Shown one piece after another: positions 32,979-41,554 of a stretch of DNA of 64,000 bases. Position 1 is the first letter of the stretch. Every line of letters begins with the position of its first letter. Origin of the DNA: CAVZVZ01 sp963778895 (GTDB lineage: Bacteria; Actinomycetota; Acidimicrobiia; Acidimicrobiales; Acidimicrobilacustridaceae); the NCBI GenBank assembly GCA_963778895.1, contig CAVZVZ010000005.1:2274000-2337999 (forward strand). Reading direction: 5' to 3'. The notes under the pieces are model-generated. The model ran no database searches, had not been told where the DNA came from, and was given only the letters and a program-made list of their open reading frames with translations. A program made the position numbers and the translations under genes.

Positions 32979-35795
32979 TCATTGTCCATCCCAGATCATG
33001 ATGGTGGCGGAGCTTCCGGCGGGGCCGAGGACACGAACCCGCACGGTGTTACCGCCGGCGGTGAGCCGGCCGAGATCGAAGGTGTGACCGTTCGGGCGCC
33101 AGGACACCTGGCGGACGCCATTCACCTCGATGACCAACGCAGTGACGTTCTCGGCTTCGCTCACGGTCAGGAGGTGCTCGGCGCGACCCACGCCACTGAA
33201 GGTCTTGGCGTGGCCCGCGCTCACCGTGGCCAGGATCGGATCGCACACGGTTGTGTTCCCTGCGACATCGGTGACGGTCAGTTCCACCGAGGCTCGTTCG
33301 TCGAGCTTGATCTTGGTGGCGGTGACGATGACGTCGCTGGTCGTGCCCGTGGCGAAGGGCGGGATCGTTACGGCGGCGTTCTTCGCGATCGTCGCTGAGA
33401 TTGCTGCGAGACCGCTACCGCCGTCGTGGGTCCGGACCGAGATACCCGTGGATGATGCGGAGATGAGCGAGCACTCGGGCGGGGTCGTGTCCGACGTGTT
33501 GCTGATCGTCACCGGTGTCGAATCCGACACGGGCGGGTTGAAGCCGTCCGATGCGGTCAGCGTCGCGGTGTAGACACCGGCCGCCGTGCACCTGATCGAC
33601 GAGACGGCTGCGTTGGTCGGTGTGACCGTGCAGGCTGAGCTGTTCACGGTCCACAGGATGGTCAACGGATTCCCGTCGGGGTCCGAAGCCGAGCCGTCCA
33701 ACGCGATCGGTGTGTTGACCACGCCCACGACCGCGGGACCGGCGTCGACAACCGGTGGCTGGTTGGCGGGAGCGGTTGGGGTGACGGTGTTGGATGGTGC
33801 GGATGGTGGGCCGGTGCCGATGGTGTTCTTGGCGGTGACGGTGAAGGTGTAGGGGGTGCCGTTGGTGAGGCCGGTGACGGTGCAGGTGGTCGCGCCGGTG
33901 GTGGTGCAGGTTTTGGCTCCGGGGGAGCTGGTGACGGTGTAGCCGTTGATCGAAGATCCGCCGTCGGACAGCGGTGCGGTCCATGACACGGTTGCTTGCG
34001 CGTTACCGGCGACCGCGGTCGGTGTGCCTGGTGCACCGGGTGCCGTCGCCGGCGCGGTTGGGGTGACGGTGTTGGATGGTGCGGATGGTGGGCCGGTGCC
34101 GATGGTGTTCTTGGCGGTGACGGTGAAGGTGTAGGGGGTGCCGTTGGTGAGGCCGGTGACGGTGCAGGTGGTCGCACCGGTGGTGGTGCAGGTTTTGGCT
34201 CCGGGGGAGCTGGTGACGGTGTAGCCGTTGATGGGCGATCCGCCATCGGAAAGCGGTGCGGTCCACGACACCGTCGCCTGGCCGTCCCCGGCGACCGCGT
34301 TCGCACCGGTCGGTGCGCTCGGCACGGTCGTGGCTGCGCTCGGGGTGACGGTGTTGGATGGTGCGGATGGTGGGCCGGTGCCGATGGTGTTTTTGGCGGT
34401 GACGGTGAAGGTGTAGGGGGTGCCGTTGGTGAGGCCGGTGACGGTGCAGGTGGTCGCGCCGGTGGTGGTGCAGGTCTTGTTACCGGGGGAGCTGGTGACG
34501 GTGTAGCCGTTGATGGCGGACCCACCGTTTGAAGCCGGAGCAGCCCATGACACGGTTGCTTGGCTGTCGCCGGCCACCGCGGCCGCGCCGGTCGGGGCGG
34601 CCGGAACCGTGGCCGGGGTGACGCTGTTGGATGGTGCGGATGGTGGGCCGGTGCCGATGGTGTTCTTGGCGGTGACGGTGAAGGTGTAGGGGGTGCCGTT
34701 GGTGAGGCCGGTGACGGTGCAGGTGGTCGCGCCGGTGGTGGTGCAGGTTTTGGCTCCGGGGGAGCTGGTGACGGTGTAGCCGTTGATGGAGGATCCGCCG
34801 TCGGACAGCGGTGCGGTCCATGACACGGTTGCTTGCGCGTTGCCGGCGACCGCGGTCGGTGTGCCTGGTGCACCGGGTGCCGTCGCCGGCGCGGTCGGGG
34901 TGACGCTGTTGGATGGTGCGGATGGTGGGCCGGTGCCGATGGGGTTTTTGGCGGTGACGGTGAAGGTGTAGGGGGTGCCGTTGGTGAGGCCGGTGACGGT
35001 GCAGGTGGTCGCGCCGGTGGTGGTGCAGGTTTTGGCTCCGGGGGAGCTGGTGACGGTGTAGCCGTTGATCGAAGATCCGCCATCGGACAGCGGTGCGGTC
35101 CATGACACGGTTGCTTGCGCGTTACCGGCGACCGCGGTCGGTGTGCCTGGTGCACCGGGTGCGGTAGCCGCACTCGCGAACTGGATCGGGAAGCTCAGGA
35201 AGTTGTTCGAACCAGCACCACTCGTGACTTGCACGTTCAAGACCAGTTGACAGGGATGGGTGGCGTCGCACGTGAAGCCCGGAAGGGTGCTGCCGTCGAA
35301 TCCGGAGATCACATCCGGCGCGGTTCCCACCCCGGCCTTGAACGAGACACTGGCCGTGGTCGTTCCCGGTGCCAGAGGTCCGGAGTCCACGAAGTCGGTT
35401 CCCGCGCCGAGAGGCACGGACGTGCACTTGTTGGTGGTGAAGGGGTCGAAGTCGGCGATGTTGTTCACCGTCGTCCCGCCCTTGCACTGCTTGACGCGCA
35501 GCCGCGAGAACGCGCTTTGCGTGGCGTTTGGTGGCGAATTCCCATCGAGCCCGACCGTCATCGTCTGGCCGTCGGACACACCGCTGATCGTCGGTCCCGT
35601 CGACGTAGGGGGTGACCCGATGGGAGCGTAGGTGTACGTGGTGCTGTTGGTGGTCACCGTCGCTTTGAACGCGCCGGTGCTGGGTGGGAACAATGTGTCC
35701 GCCAGAGCGGGCATCGCGATGGCGACACCCATGAGCGCCGCGAGAAGTGCGGACGAGACTATGAATCGGGTCGATCGCCGCTGACGGTTGCCCAT
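32979..35795 (-). CDS. Secreted multi-domain protein with five near-identical fibronectin type III repeats
   Basis: The start at ATG 35795 (AGGAG ten nt upstream) gives 938 residues; the frame is open further upstream but without a signal. The Sec signal peptide runs to MPALA-DTLF. A beta-rich domain of about 200 residues precedes five FN3 modules of 91-94 residues (ATVSWTAPLSDGG, INGYTVTSSPG, TCTVTGLTNGTPYTFTVTAK). A PKD-like module follows (PPVVDAGPAV, VYTATLTASDGF), then a C-terminal beta-rich region. No sortase motif is seen. It is likely an extracellular adhesin or polymer-binding scaffold. Confidence 0.85.
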   Translation of the reverse strand: MGNRQRRSTRFIVSSALLAALMGVAIAMPALADTLFPPSTGAFKATVTTNSTTYTYAPIGSPPTSTGPTISGVSDGQTMTVGLDGNSPPNATQSAFSRLRVKQCKGGTTVNNIADFDPFTTNKCTSVPLGAGTDFVDSGPLAPGTTTASVSFKAGVGTAPDVISGFDGSTLPGFTCDATHPCQLVLNVQVTSGAGSNNFLSFPIQFASAATAPGAPGTPTAVAGNAQATVSWTAPLSDGGSSINGYTVTSSPGAKTCTTTGATTCTVTGLTNGTPYTFTVTAKNPIGTGPPSAPSNSVTPTAPATAPGAPGTPTAVAGNAQATVSWTAPLSDGGSSINGYTVTSSPGAKTCTTTGATTCTVTGLTNGTPYTFTVTAKNTIGTGPPSAPSNSVTPATVPAAPTGAAAVAGDSQATVSWAAPASNGGSAINGYTVTSSPGNKTCTTTGATTCTVTGLTNGTPYTFTVTAKNTIGTGPPSAPSNTVTPSAATTVPSAPTGANAVAGDGQATVSWTAPLSDGGSPINGYTVTSSPGAKTCTTTGATTCTVTGLTNGTPYTFTVTAKNTIGTGPPSAPSNTVTPTAPATAPGAPGTPTAVAGNAQATVSWTAPLSDGGSSINGYTVTSSPGAKTCTTTGATTCTVTGLTNGTPYTFTVTAKNTIGTGPPSAPSNTVTPTAPANQPPVVDAGPAVVGVVNTPIALDGSASDPDGNPLTILWTVNSSACTVTPTNAAVSSIRCTAAGVYTATLTASDGFNPPVSDSTPVTISNTSDTTPPECSLISASSTGISVRTHDGGSGLAAISATIAKNAAVTIPPFATGTTSDVIVTATKIKLDERASVELTVTDVAGNTTVCDPILATVSAGHAKTFSGVGRAEHLLTVSEAENVTALVIEVNGVRQVSWRPNGHTFDLGRLTAGGNTVRVRVLGPAGSSATIMIWDGQ
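33781..35165. repeat. Five tandem FN3-encoding DNA repeats
   Basis: Repeat starts (GTGACGGTGTTGGATGG-type) lie at about 33781, 34063, 34345, 34618 and 34900, with spacings of 282, 282, 273 and 282 bp. A core of roughly 180 bp is almost identical in all five, which points to recent gene conversion or expansion. This also creates long open frames on the opposite strand. Confidence 0.85.
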
Positions 35796-36050
35796 GATGC
35801 GCGCTCCTACCGGGTTTGGAGAACCAGCACTTGCACGCTTGCCCTCGCGAGTGAGCGGCAGCTGACCGTCCGGCCACGTTCGGTTGAACATCGCGGGAAC
35901 AGCGGCTTGGTTGCATCGGCAGCCCTACGCTGCGTCGTCCGGTGGCCACCGAACTGAGCAATATCCGGCGCCGAAGGCGGAGACACGCCGCGGGCTCAGT
36001 GTCGCGTCCGCGCCGGTGTACCTCCGAGCGCAACTGCCCGCGCCGGCGCG

Positions 36051-36425
36051 CTAACCCATCGGCTGTGGGTCACCCGAGAGCGCATCGAGGCCGGCGGCCA
36101 CGGCGTCGATGCCACGCTGCACCATCGCCGTCGCCACCGTCTCGTCGAGATCACAGCCCTCGATCGCGGCGGCGGTGAGCACATGACTGTCGAGTAGTTC
36201 GCGCAAGCTCAACAGCCGTCGCGCGATCGGCTGGTCGATACCAATCGACGACCCGGCGCGCTTCAGTTCCGCACTGAGGTGCTCGACCACTTCGACCTGT
36301 CGCTCGTTGTCCGGGGCCGCCGCCTGCACCCGCAACACGACGGACGCCCGGGACGTCAACTGCCGGAGATAGCGAAGCCACGCCACGACTTCCGGCGCAT
36401 CGATGGTCGAACGGAGCCTGTTCAT
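36051..36425 (-). CDS. Helical protein coupled to PhoU-like gene (124 aa)
   Basis: The ATG overlaps the stop of the upstream PhoU-like gene (ATGA). The 124-residue product is all helical (VVAWLRYLRQLTSRASVVLR; LLSLRELLDSHVLTAAAIEG) and could be a second PhoU-like three-helix unit or a partner protein. No metal-binding motif is obvious. I recognise no specific family. Confidence 0.65.
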   Translation of the reverse strand: MNRLRSTIDAPEVVAWLRYLRQLTSRASVVLRVQAAAPDNERQVEVVEHLSAELKRAGSSIGIDQPIARRLLSLRELLDSHVLTAAAIEGCDLDETVATAMVQRGIDAVAAGLDALSGDPQPMG

Positions 36426-37132
36426 GACGGAGTCGGCGTGGGCTCGGTGATGTACGCCAGGCGGCCCACGACGTTCACGGCGTGATCACCCAGACGTTCG
36501 AAGAAGCGAGCGACCAGCCCGAGCTCAATAGCAACTGAGGCCTCGAGCTTCTCCTTGGCCAGCTCGCTCGTGAGACGAACGTGCAAGTCGTCGAGCTGAT
36601 CGTCGTGCGCGCGAAGGGACGCGATCGCCGACGCATCGCGCCGTTCGAAAGCGGCGCCCGCCTCTCGCCACATCGCGACCGCGGTGCAGGTCATGTGCTC
36701 GACCAGACCCCGCGACGGCGCAGAGAGACCGTGCGAAAGCGCCGGCTGGGCGCGCAACGCAATGTGTTCGATGAGATCGGCACTGCGCTCGAGCTCGGGA
36801 ACGATACGCAAGACCGTGATCAGGTAGCGAAGGTCGTCCTGCGACACGGAGTTCTGGGTGAGCTCGACCTGCACCCACGCCTCGATGTCGACTTGCAGCG
36901 CGTCGATCGCCGGGTCCGACTCCACGACCCCACGAGCCGCGTCGCGATCGCCGTGCACGAATGCATCACCGGCCGCGGCAAGGCGACCGGGCATCGACGA
37001 GAACATCGAACGAACCCCACCGTCGATCTCTCGCAGATCCAACGTGTCGGTCGCAGTCACCATCGCCGAGGCGGAATTGTCGAACGGTCCCGATCGCTCG
37101 TCGCGCTCGCGCCTGCGTCGCATCGTCCTCAT
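36422..37132 (-). CDS. PhoU-domain protein
   Basis: A 236-residue protein with two three-helix PhoU repeats. The first contains LITVLRIVPELERSADLIEHIA and the second ELGLVARFFERLGDHAVNVVGRL; the ExxRxxDHxxN motif of the second is the metal-cluster signature. PhoU proteins repress the Pho regulon or modulate Pst/Pit transport. No pst, phoR or phoB gene is adjacent. The start is taken at ATG 37132 (AGGGGCAGGT); ATG 37063 is an alternative. Confidence 0.85.
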   Translation of the reverse strand: MRTMRRRRERDERSGPFDNSASAMVTATDTLDLREIDGGVRSMFSSMPGRLAAAGDAFVHGDRDAARGVVESDPAIDALQVDIEAWVQVELTQNSVSQDDLRYLITVLRIVPELERSADLIEHIALRAQPALSHGLSAPSRGLVEHMTCTAVAMWREAGAAFERRDASAIASLRAHDDQLDDLHVRLTSELAKEKLEASVAIELGLVARFFERLGDHAVNVVGRLAYITEPTPTPS

Positions 37133-37404
37133 ACCTGCCCCTCTCGCAACCGATCCCGGCCGACGTTACGAGGGCTGGTCTGTGGAAGGCCAGAGGACAA
37201 CCCTGTGGATCTCGCGGTCGCTGACTGGACACGATGCGCGCCGATTCTCTGCTCTGGTGAACGACAACCAAACAGTGGGTGACATCCGAGCGACCGGTCC
37301 AGCGGTTGCGCGACGCGAGGTGGCGTAGGGAGTGGGCGGGTCGACGCGGTCATGAGGTTGCGGGCGACGCTCACCGCCGGGCGATCCAGTGGGCCGCGCG
37401 GCCT

Positions 37405-37851
37405 CTACAGGAGATAGCCGTAGAAGCCGAAACCACCCCCGTTGCCTACCTCGACGACGGCACCGGTGCTGCAATGTCCAGCCTCCGCCAAGACCCAGCT
37501 CGCGGTGATTCCGAAGAGCCCATTGGACGAATTCTGCGACAGGCTGAGGCGCGGGTTCTGCTCCGCCGTGTTCGACGCAACCTCCACTGTGAAGTTGGGG
37601 AAGCTCCCGGCGATGTGGCCGGTGTGGTCGAGCACGTTCAGGTTGCTGATCTTCAAAGTGGCTACGCCCGTCGCATCGTTGCAGCTGAACGACCAACTCA
37701 GTTTCTCGGGGATAGAGCTCACCATGACCTTCGAAGGACTGTTCAGTTTGTGCGTGGTGCCGAGCGCTCCCGCTGGGGTCTCACCGACGCCGATCGCCGC
37801 GACCACCAGAACCACAAGTACCGCGGTACATGCGATGACCCTGCTACCCAT
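37405..37851 (-). CDS. Secreted protein of unknown function
   Basis: ATG 37851 follows CAGGAGGGGAA. A Sec signal (VIACTAVLVVLVVAAIGVGE, cut near AGA-LGT) is followed by a beta-rich mature domain of about 120 residues with two Cys (SCNDATG, GHCSTG) that may form a disulfide. It ends in a Gly-rich hydrophobic tail (VGNGGGFGFYGYLL). No family recognised. Confidence 0.65.
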   Translation of the reverse strand: MGSRVIACTAVLVVLVVAAIGVGETPAGALGTTHKLNSPSKVMVSSIPEKLSWSFSCNDATGVATLKISNLNVLDHTGHIAGSFPNFTVEVASNTAEQNPRLSLSQNSSNGLFGITASWVLAEAGHCSTGAVVEVGNGGGFGFYGYLL

Positions 37852-38087
37852 TTCCCCTCCTGATCCGTTCATCGAGCCAACTCATAGTCGTTGGCCGAGT
37901 GCCGGTTTCTAACACACGGTCGGCGTTGAACGACCGCAAACCGCGCAACGATCTTGACCAGAGAAGCCTCCCTGTGCAGGCACAACCACCGCGCCTGCGC
38001 ACCTGATCGAGTATGAATGGTTTCACGGCAACACATCTGCCGCGTCGCCAATTCGAATCAAGGACGATCCAACTTGCGAGGTGTCGC

Positions 38088-38780
38088 GTGAAGAAACATC
38101 GTGGTCAGAATTCTCGCCTCCTGTTTGCCCTCACCCTGTGCCTCGCGATGTCGCTCGTGGCGGCATCGGGCGGAGCACTTCTCGGCAGGGCTCGTGCGGG
38201 GGCCGCTCCCAGTCCGAACCTTCTCGTAAACGGAGGCTTCGAGGATCCGGTGACGCTGACGGGCCAGAGTGCCCCGCCCTTTGGATCGTGCGGTGCGTCG
38301 GTCGTGATAGCGGGCGCGTCCGCGGGCATCGGATGCTGGACCTTCGTCAACGGGCCTTCCGGATCGGCGTGGGTGGATCGTGCGAACCACAAGGCCGGCA
38401 AGCAGTCGCTGTCATTTCACGGCCCTGCTTCTACCTATGTGCAGCTCTGGCAACCAGTGGCGGCTGGACCCGGAACGTACCGGTTGGAGTTCCAGGCAAC
38501 ATCGGACGACAACCCGTCGTACCCCCTTGTCGGCTCTTGCCCGATGTACGTGCTTCTCGACAGCGTTGCGGCGGGTGATGCAACGGACGGCGCGCAGGTC
38601 CGGTTTGGTCCCACCTATCAAGTTTCAAATGTCACGTCCACCCACGCTTGGACGAAATACACGCTCGACTTCACGGCGCCGCCTGGAACCGACCACCTTC
38701 TCGTAGAGATCTACAGCAACGGCCTCGAGGGCGCGGTCGCGGCTCGCCTGGACGCAATGACACTCAAACAGATCGGCTAG
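38088..38780 (+). CDS. Secreted carbohydrate-binding-like (DUF642/CBM-like) beta-sandwich protein
   Basis: GTG 38088 with GAGGTG upstream is preferred over earlier in-frame starts because KKHRGQNSRLLFALTLCLAM then begins a signal peptide. The mature part starts NLLVNGGFEDPVTLTGQ, the usual opening of galactose-binding-like/DUF642 sandwiches, and contains SLSFHGPASTYVQLWQPV and KYTLDFTAPPGTDHLLVEIY. It has no catalytic residues and probably binds a polymer or the cell surface. Confidence 0.7.
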   Translation: MKKHRGQNSRLLFALTLCLAMSLVAASGGALLGRARAGAAPSPNLLVNGGFEDPVTLTGQSAPPFGSCGASVVIAGASAGIGCWTFVNGPSGSAWVDRANHKAGKQSLSFHGPASTYVQLWQPVAAGPGTYRLEFQATSDDNPSYPLVGSCPMYVLLDSVAAGDATDGAQVRFGPTYQVSNVTSTHAWTKYTLDFTAPPGTDHLLVEIYSNGLEGAVAARLDAMTLKQIG

Positions 38781-38853
38781 CGGTCCCGCTCGTTGGACCC
38801 GGCCGGTCGCGATGACGTCACCCGACGACCCGCCGGGCCGCTGGAGCATTCCG

Positions 38854-38878
38854 CCAACTCAGCCGAATGATCTGACCG
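38854..38878. repeat. Dispersed repeat R23, copy 3
   Basis: Exact 23-mer at 38856-38878; its left flank (GGAGCATTCCG) also resembles that of copy 2 (GCGCATTCCAC). Confidence 0.75.
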
Positions 38879-39072
38879 CTCACCACGCGCCTCGATGCTT
38901 CATCGCGGACCGTGATCGGACAACGCAACGGGGCCGTTCGACGACCGACCCGACCCATATGTCAGTGACTGGACCCCTAGTCTGGGCAGACATCGGACGA
39001 GGAACCCGATCCTCCCGGATCGGGGGCATGAGTTAGCTCGAGGCCGCGTTCACTCGGGGGAAGCGAGAGTGA

Positions 39073-40206
39073 ATGACGGAGGAAGTTGAACAACCGGGAC
39101 TGGTGACGGCCCGCTCCGGACCCACCGCAGTCGACGAGTTCGGTCCTGATCGTCGGTGTTTCGGCCTCGCGCTGTCCGCCGCCGTCGAGCGGTGCCTCGA
39201 CGAGCCGACCCTCGCACGCGCCCATCGGCGCATCCAGCACAAGGCCCTCTACGTCGGTGCTTGGTACATCAGCTCCTACCTGCTGGTGCTGCTCGCCGGA
39301 TCCTGGTGGTTGGGGATCGTGGCCTGTACCTCCTTCGCCGTATCGATGGCGGGGGTGGGGTTCAACATCCAGCACGACGCCAACCACAACGCCCTGTTCC
39401 GCACCAATGGCTCCAAGCGTCTCAGCGCGGCCAACCGAGCCGTCGGCTGGTCGATGTACGCACTCGGCGCCAGCGCCACACAGTGGATCAGGGGGCATGT
39501 GCAGACCCACCACTCGGCGACCAACGTCGTCGGGAAGGACTACGACATCGAGCTGAAGCCCTTCGGTCGCCTGGCCCCGCAACAGACCAGATACCCATGG
39601 CACCGCTTCCAGCACCTGTACCTGTGGGCTCTCTACTGCTTCACCGCGGTGTCGATCATCGTGGCCGACGTCATCGCGACGGTTACCGAGTCGTTCACCG
39701 GCGATCGCCACGGCAAGCGGCCCTCCGTGGGCGACTACACGGTGCTGCTGGCCACGAAGGCGGCGTTCGTGTTTGCGATGGTCGTCGTACCGTTGCTCTT
39801 GCACCCGTGGTGGATCGTGATGCTCGGGGTGGCGCTCACCCTGGCGATCACCGGTCTGCTGCTCGGGGTTGTCTTCCAGTTGGCCCATGCGGTGGAGCAA
39901 GCCACGTTCCGCAGCAGCGATGAATGTTCCCGTGGCAGCTGGCACGAGTGGCAGGTCCGCTCGACCGTTGACTTCTGCCACGGTCGTGGACCGGTCGCCC
40001 GGTTGGTCACGTGGTACACGGGCGGCCTGAACTACCAAACTGAGCACCACCTCTTCCCTCGTGTGCCGCACACCGCCTATCCCGCGATCCTCCCCGTGGT
40101 GCAGCAGGTGTGCAAAGAGTTCGAGGTCCCGCACCGGGTGCAGCCCACACTGCGCCAGGCCATCGGGTCGCACTATCGCCACCTGCGCCGTCTCGGACGG
40201 GCGTGA
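39073..40206 (+). CDS. Membrane fatty acid desaturase (acyl-CoA/lipid type)
   Basis: A 377-residue di-iron desaturase. Histidine boxes HDANHNALF, HVQTHHS and QTEHHLFP are complete. Hydrophobic helices (YISSYLLVLLAGSWWLGIVA and others) surround them. The third box of type QxxHH is that of front-end or linoleoyl-CoA-like desaturases rather than stearoyl-ACP enzymes. The start follows GGGGGAAGCGAGAGTGA. A KAS III gene lies 143 bp downstream on the same strand, so the pair may modify and elongate acyl chains. Confidence 0.9.
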   Translation: MTEEVEQPGLVTARSGPTAVDEFGPDRRCFGLALSAAVERCLDEPTLARAHRRIQHKALYVGAWYISSYLLVLLAGSWWLGIVACTSFAVSMAGVGFNIQHDANHNALFRTNGSKRLSAANRAVGWSMYALGASATQWIRGHVQTHHSATNVVGKDYDIELKPFGRLAPQQTRYPWHRFQHLYLWALYCFTAVSIIVADVIATVTESFTGDRHGKRPSVGDYTVLLATKAAFVFAMVVVPLLLHPWWIVMLGVALTLAITGLLLGVVFQLAHAVEQATFRSSDECSRGSWHEWQVRSTVDFCHGRGPVARLVTWYTGGLNYQTEHHLFPRVPHTAYPAILPVVQQVCKEFEVPHRVQPTLRQAIGSHYRHLRRLGRA

Positions 40207-40349
40207 AGGAGTTAGGCGGTTTCGGCCTGGGGGAGCAAGATGCGAGCGCGGACCTTTGGCCCTGGTCCGCGCGCCGCAGGGATCTCATGATGGTGGCGAA
40301 CGCGTGTTGATCGTCGCGCCGATCGCGATGAGCGACGAGGAGGCTTGCT

Positions 40350-41508
40350 ATGGCTACGTCTGCGATTCCGAGGTTGGCGTCCGAAGTCGCTGTCTCACTG
40401 GTGGGGGTCGGCTCGTACCTGCCGGACCGCCGAGTCTCCAACGAGGAGATCCTCCAGTACCTGCGTCCCGTTCGCCCTGACGGTCGGCCTCTCGAGCCCG
40501 AGTGGGTCGTCAAACACCTCGGCATCCATGAGCGTCGGTTGGACTACGACTTCGGCGGACGACGCAAGCGGAGCCGCGCCGACGGCGGCCTCTTCGACGG
40601 TGATCTGGCACTGCGAGCCGGGCGTGCCGCGCTCGACGACGCCGGGGTCGACGCCGCCGACATCGACGTCCTGGTCCATGTGACGACCACGCCCGACCTG
40701 ATCGCCTGCCAGGACCATTTCCGGTTCCTCGTGACCGAGCTCGGATTGCGCCGCGACGTCGACCTCGTCCATCACAACCTCGGATGCGCTGGATTGTCCG
40801 CCGGGATTTCGCACCGCCGCGTGCTCACTCGTCTCGACGGCGCCCGCCATCGCGCTGGTCGTGGCGAGCAATTGCCCGTCGGGCTACTTCGGACCCGAGG
40901 TCCACGACTACTACTACAAGCACCAGAGCGGCCTGGGATGGTTGGCGCCACTCATGTTCGCCGACGGTGCCGGAGCTTCCGTCTGGCGTTCGACACCGCG
41001 TGACGAGACGAGCGATCCCACCGGCTTGCTGTCGGTGCGCTACGAGACCAGCCCCGACATCGGGCTCGTCACCTACCCCGGGGGCGGCTGCCTGCATCAC
41101 ACCTCCGCCAGCAACGTGGCCGATCACGTGTTCCTGATGGACGGCGTGAAGGTGGCCGAGGTCTTCCCGCCGTTGATGGCGCGAGACTTCCAGATGCTGC
41201 AGGAAGACTGGCCGACCACCGTCAAGCCCGTCACCGGAGCCGATTTCGATGTCGACGCGGTGGCCCGCTGGTACCTGCACCAGGCCAACGGGGTCGTGGT
41301 CCGTCAGGCGATCGAGATGCTCGGTCTTCCTCCTGAGCGAGTACCGATCAGCGTCGACCACTACGGCAACACCTCGGCGGCAAGCACCCTGATCCTGCTG
41401 GACGAGGACCGCCGCGCCGGCCGGGTCGGCGAGGGTGACCTCGTGGTCTTCTTGTGGATCGGCGCCGGAAACGGTGCCATGAACGGATACGCAGCGGTTG
41501 CCCTCTGA
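40350..41508 (+). pseudogene. 3-oxoacyl-ACP synthase III (FabH/OleA-like), one frameshift
   Basis: ATG 40350 follows GAGGAGGCTTGCT. The first frame has VGSYLPDRRVSNEEI and the active-site cysteine motif NLGCAGLSAG. At 40803-40809 (GGGATTT) one extra base shifts to a second frame that continues FRTAACSLVSTAPAIALVVA to NCPSGYFGPEV, the catalytic His in LHQANGVVVRQ and Asn in YGNTSAAS. The two halves form a complete thiolase-fold enzyme of about 385 residues with the Cys-His-Asn triad intact. A one-base homopolymer error would explain it. It would start chains or condense acyl-CoAs. Confidence 0.8.
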
Positions 41509-41554
41509 CGGGTCGTGGCCGGCGGTCCGCGGCGGCGCATCTAATGGGAAAGGC

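Noticed and set aside
33781..35165. CRISPR-like regular spacing
   Set aside because: Units are 273-282 bp and code FN3 modules; there are no short repeats with unique spacers.
33662..35173. 503-codon open frame antisense-shifted within the FN3 gene
   Set aside because: It is Pro/Ser/Thr/His repeats caused by an alternative frame of the repeat array; the 938-residue frame has a signal peptide and proper FN3 motifs.
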